DNA of 64,000 nt, taken from positions 10,218 to 74,217 of the forward strand of contig CAKQRB010000036.1 in assembly GCA_934271195.1 (NCBI GenBank), in the 5' to 3' direction. The notes under the pieces are model-generated. The model was not told where the DNA came from. It searched no databases and saw only the letters and a list, made by a program, of their open reading frames with translations. A program made the position numbers and the translations under genes. This document shows, one piece after another, positions 62,367 through 64,000 of the stretch (the stretch's first letter is position 1; every line of letters begins with the position of its first letter). The DNA comes from an uncultured Alphaproteobacteria bacterium (GTDB lineage Bacteria > Pseudomonadota > Alphaproteobacteria > RF32 > CAG-239).

Positions 62367-62395
62367 GTTGTAACATAGACAAATTCTAATTGCAA
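62367..62395 (-). promoter_or_regulatory. S10 operon promoter
   Basis: On the minus strand TTGCAA (62395-62390) and TACAAC (62372-62367) are exactly 17 bp apart, with an A/T-rich upstream tract resembling an UP element (62396-62425). Confidence 0.65.
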
Positions 62396-62447
62396 GTAAA
62401 AAAAACAACTTTTTTCATTTTTTATACAGGATTGAAGTCCCGTCTCA

Positions 62448-62537
62448 GACTCTCTTTGAGTCAGATTGACAAATTTTAAAAACGACGAGTCTAAATTTAA
62501 TTTTTCGACTCAAAAACGACTCAAATTTTCCCGAATC
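62448..62537. repeat. Cluster of six GANTC sites upstream of the S10 promoter
   Basis: GACTC or GAGTC occurs at 62448, 62458, 62487, 62507 and 62518, and GAATC at 62533. GACTC-N5-GAGTC at 62448-62462 is an inverted repeat and CGACTCAAA occurs twice as a direct repeat (62506, 62517). GANTC is the methylation site of the alphaproteobacterial cell-cycle methyltransferase CcrM. The stretch 62538-62773 between this cluster and the next gene shows nothing else I can support. Confidence 0.7.
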
Positions 62538-62773
62538 GACAAAAACAAGCATTTGCACTCAGACGCCCGCGTTTTTATGCTTACAATATATCAACCATTT
62601 GCCGTCGTTTAAACACGGTCCGATGATATAATCAGACAACGCGCTCAACCGTATCGGCATTTTCTCCGTAAGGCAGCGTACATTTTCTTTTTCCTGCGCT
62701 TCTGCGGGGAAGCACACTGGCGACGACAGAGTTCAAACCGTCTGAAAGGCCTAGGGGTTGTTTAATAAAAAAA

Positions 62774-63310
62774 CTAAATGATTGCTTTTTTCTTATAAAA
62801 ATGCTCTTCAATTAAGGCGTAATTTTCCGGATGAATAAAATTCCGCCAGCGTTTGTCGCCAAACTTAATCATATCGCGAACCATTGTGCCTGTCACAAAC
62901 GGAAAATCCTCATTAGTACGGTCAACATATTCAATATTTTTGAAAACGCCTTTAAACCAGTGCGCATCATAAGAACTTCCGGCATAATAAACATCCGGAA
63001 CCCCGAGTTGCGGCAGGCTTACATTCATGAAATCCAAAACATATTCCGCCCATTCCGCCGGATTGTTAATATCAAACAGCCCGATAATCTTCAGACGCGG
63101 ATAATTCGGATTATAGCGATAAACATTCTGAATCATTTTTTTACGAGTAGTATAGTTAAGCGGATTACGCTGCGTTCCCTGCTCCTGAATCGAGCCGAGA
63201 ATAATAGTAACCTGTTCACATTCGTTAAGCATCCGGTCAATCATTCGGGCATGTCCGATATGAAAAGGCTGCGCCCGCATAACCGCAATTCCGTGTTTGT
63301 ATTTATACAT
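62774..63310 (-). CDS. nadM: Nicotinamide-nucleotide adenylyltransferase (NadM-like)
   Basis: Joins NMN and ATP to give NAD. I place the start at 63310, preceded by GGGAG, which gives 178 residues; the ten upstream codons are unsupported. The nucleotidyltransferase signature MRAQPFHIGHARMIDRML is at 11-28 with HIGH at 17-20, ILGSIQEQGTQRNPL follows, and the C-terminal GTMVRDMI corresponds to the ISGTxVR motif. This is the archaeal/NadM-like single-domain form with no fused Nudix or kinase domain. A hairpin followed by eight T residues just before the ATG may attenuate it. No other NAD genes are near. Confidence 0.8.
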   Translation of the reverse strand: MYKYKHGIAVMRAQPFHIGHARMIDRMLNECEQVTIILGSIQEQGTQRNPLNYTTRKKMIQNVYRYNPNYPRLKIIGLFDINNPAEWAEYVLDFMNVSLPQLGVPDVYYAGSSYDAHWFKGVFKNIEYVDRTNEDFPFVTGTMVRDMIKFGDKRWRNFIHPENYALIEEHFYKKKAII

Positions 63311-63553
63311 AAAAAAAACTCCCTGAACAGGAGCCTGCAAGAATCAACATATAAACATATCTGTTCTAAACCGGCTCAGTTTACATCAGTTCCTTGCCCA
63401 TAAGCCCTAAAGACAACCGGAACACGACAGAAATTAATTCTGATTTTAATAAATGTCAAGAAAATCTTTTTCACAAGAAAAAGTGATTTATCTTGATATA
63501 AAAAATGAAACGCAATACATTACGACGGTATAACCCACTATAGGAGTATTAAT

Positions 63554-63913
63554 ATGAAAAAAATTCTTACCTGCGCCGCCATTGCTCTGGCTTTCACCGT
63601 TGCTAATGTTTCTGCTCAGGAAATTGACCTCGTTGAAACGGCCTCCGGCCTGCGTCAGACATCCGACAGTCTGCATGAAAAAGCTGCCAATATCAAAAAC
63701 AATCTGAAAACGGCCAAAGAAAACGCCAAAAAACTCAAAGAGAAAAAATCCGCCTCTTCTGACAATAGCCTTAAAAACGAACTGAAAAAATCAATAGAAG
63801 AAAAAAAGGCAGAATATAAAGCCAAACAAGAAGCGGACAAAGCCGCCGCCAAAGAGAAAAAAGCCAAAATCAAAAGTGATCTGGAAGCAATCAAAAATAC
63901 GTGGAAAAACTAA
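63554..63913 (+). CDS. Small secreted Lys/Ala-rich coiled-coil protein
   Basis: A 119-residue protein with a clear signal peptide (MKKILTCAAIALAFTVANVSA, cleavage before QE at 22-23) and TAGGAG before the start. The mature protein is extremely rich in Lys, Ala and Glu with heptad-like spacing (about 45-115), so it should form a long charged coiled coil in the periplasm or outside. No Cys remains after processing and no known domain is seen. A perfect inverted repeat CTTTTTC/GAAAAAG lies in the upstream region (around 63463-63483), and a terminator follows. Function unknown. Confidence 0.75.
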   Translation: MKKILTCAAIALAFTVANVSAQEIDLVETASGLRQTSDSLHEKAANIKNNLKTAKENAKKLKEKKSASSDNSLKNELKKSIEEKKAEYKAKQEADKAAAKEKKAKIKSDLEAIKNTWKN

Positions 63914-63933
63914 TTCGGCAATCAAATAGATAT

Positions 63934-63987
63934 CCCCCAGTAAACTGGGGGTTCTCAGGAAAAGGCACCGAAAGGTGCCTTTTCTTT
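63934..63987 (+). terminator. Double hairpin terminator after the small secreted protein
   Basis: CCCCCAG/CTGGGGG (63934-63951) is followed by AAAGGCACC/GGTGCCTTT (63961-63982) with a T-rich tail, giving a strong termination signal 20-70 bp after the stop. Confidence 0.85.
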
Positions 63988-64000
63988 ACAGCTCCAAACG

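Noticed and set aside
62720..62760. Neisseria-type DNA uptake sequence (CCGTCTGAA)
   Set aside because: Only a 9-base partial match occurring once in an alphaproteobacterial context; chance match.
1..64000. CRISPR arrays, insertion sequences, prophage or integrative elements
   Set aside because: No regularly spaced repeats, transposase, integrase or attachment-site duplications were found on reading both strands.

Overview
This 64 kb window is a chromosomal segment of an alphaproteobacterium of moderate-to-low GC. The evidence is the fliL-fliM-DUF6468-motE motility cluster, a direct-repeat SOS box of the alphaproteobacterial type (GAAC-N7-GAAC, the complement of GTTC-N7-GTTC) in front of umuDC, a dense group of GANTC (CcrM-type) sites, and alphaproteobacterial-style ribosomal proteins. 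Gene density is high, nearly all genes end in clear hairpin terminators, and no insertion sequence, prophage, CRISPR array, tRNA or rRNA was seen. An uncultivated host-associated lineage is a guess only.

Layout. 1-4.4 kb (minus): the 5' end of L-serine dehydratase, an M49-like zinc peptidase, a membrane-anchored Memo-AMMECR1 fusion and a HAD phosphatase. 4.5-10.5 kb (minus): serS, an exported protein of unknown function, and a pilin-adhesin pair (PilV-like protein with hexapeptide repeats, PilM-like protein). 10.8-18.7 kb (plus): fliL, fliM, DUF6468, motE, a secreted TPR protein and uvrB in one tightly packed unit. 18.7-31.8 kb: a DsbA-like oxidoreductase, a DUF47-PiT phosphate transport pair, Mrp, an envelope quality-control operon (hflK, hflC, degP, holC), a GalU-like nucleotidyltransferase and a very long AsmA protein. 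31.9-35.2 kb (plus): the nucleoside salvage operon cdd-punA-deoC-deoA. 35.2-41.7 kb (minus): two very large, mutually paralogous proteins of unknown function, each with its own promoter and terminator. 41.9-46.1 kb: an S66 peptidase, SOS-controlled umuDC and a cation/proton antiporter. 46.1-47.1 kb: a decayed cold-shock gene and a structured, terminator-bounded RNA candidate. 47.1-62.4 kb (minus): the S10-spc-alpha ribosomal supercluster, rpsJ to rplQ. 62.8-64 kb: an NMN adenylyltransferase and a small secreted Lys-rich protein.

Main points of interest. (1) secY is interrupted by an in-frame TAG in the cytoplasmic loop between TM6 and TM7, with an ATG nine bases further on, so SecY may be made as two halves. 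secY is also cut off from rplO by about 0.9 kb that holds two terminators, a small membrane-protein gene and a new promoter. (2) The two giant proteins share a central domain of about 300 residues and the same promoter layout, so a whole transcription unit seems to have been duplicated; this is the best candidate for an undescribed system. (3) The UmuD homologue keeps the catalytic Ser but has Arg where the catalytic Lys should be, and it lacks most of the cleavable arm, so it looks like a preformed UmuD'. (4) The Memo domain has lost several of the family's metal-binding residues. (5) Upstream of the S10 promoter six GANTC sites fall within 90 bp.
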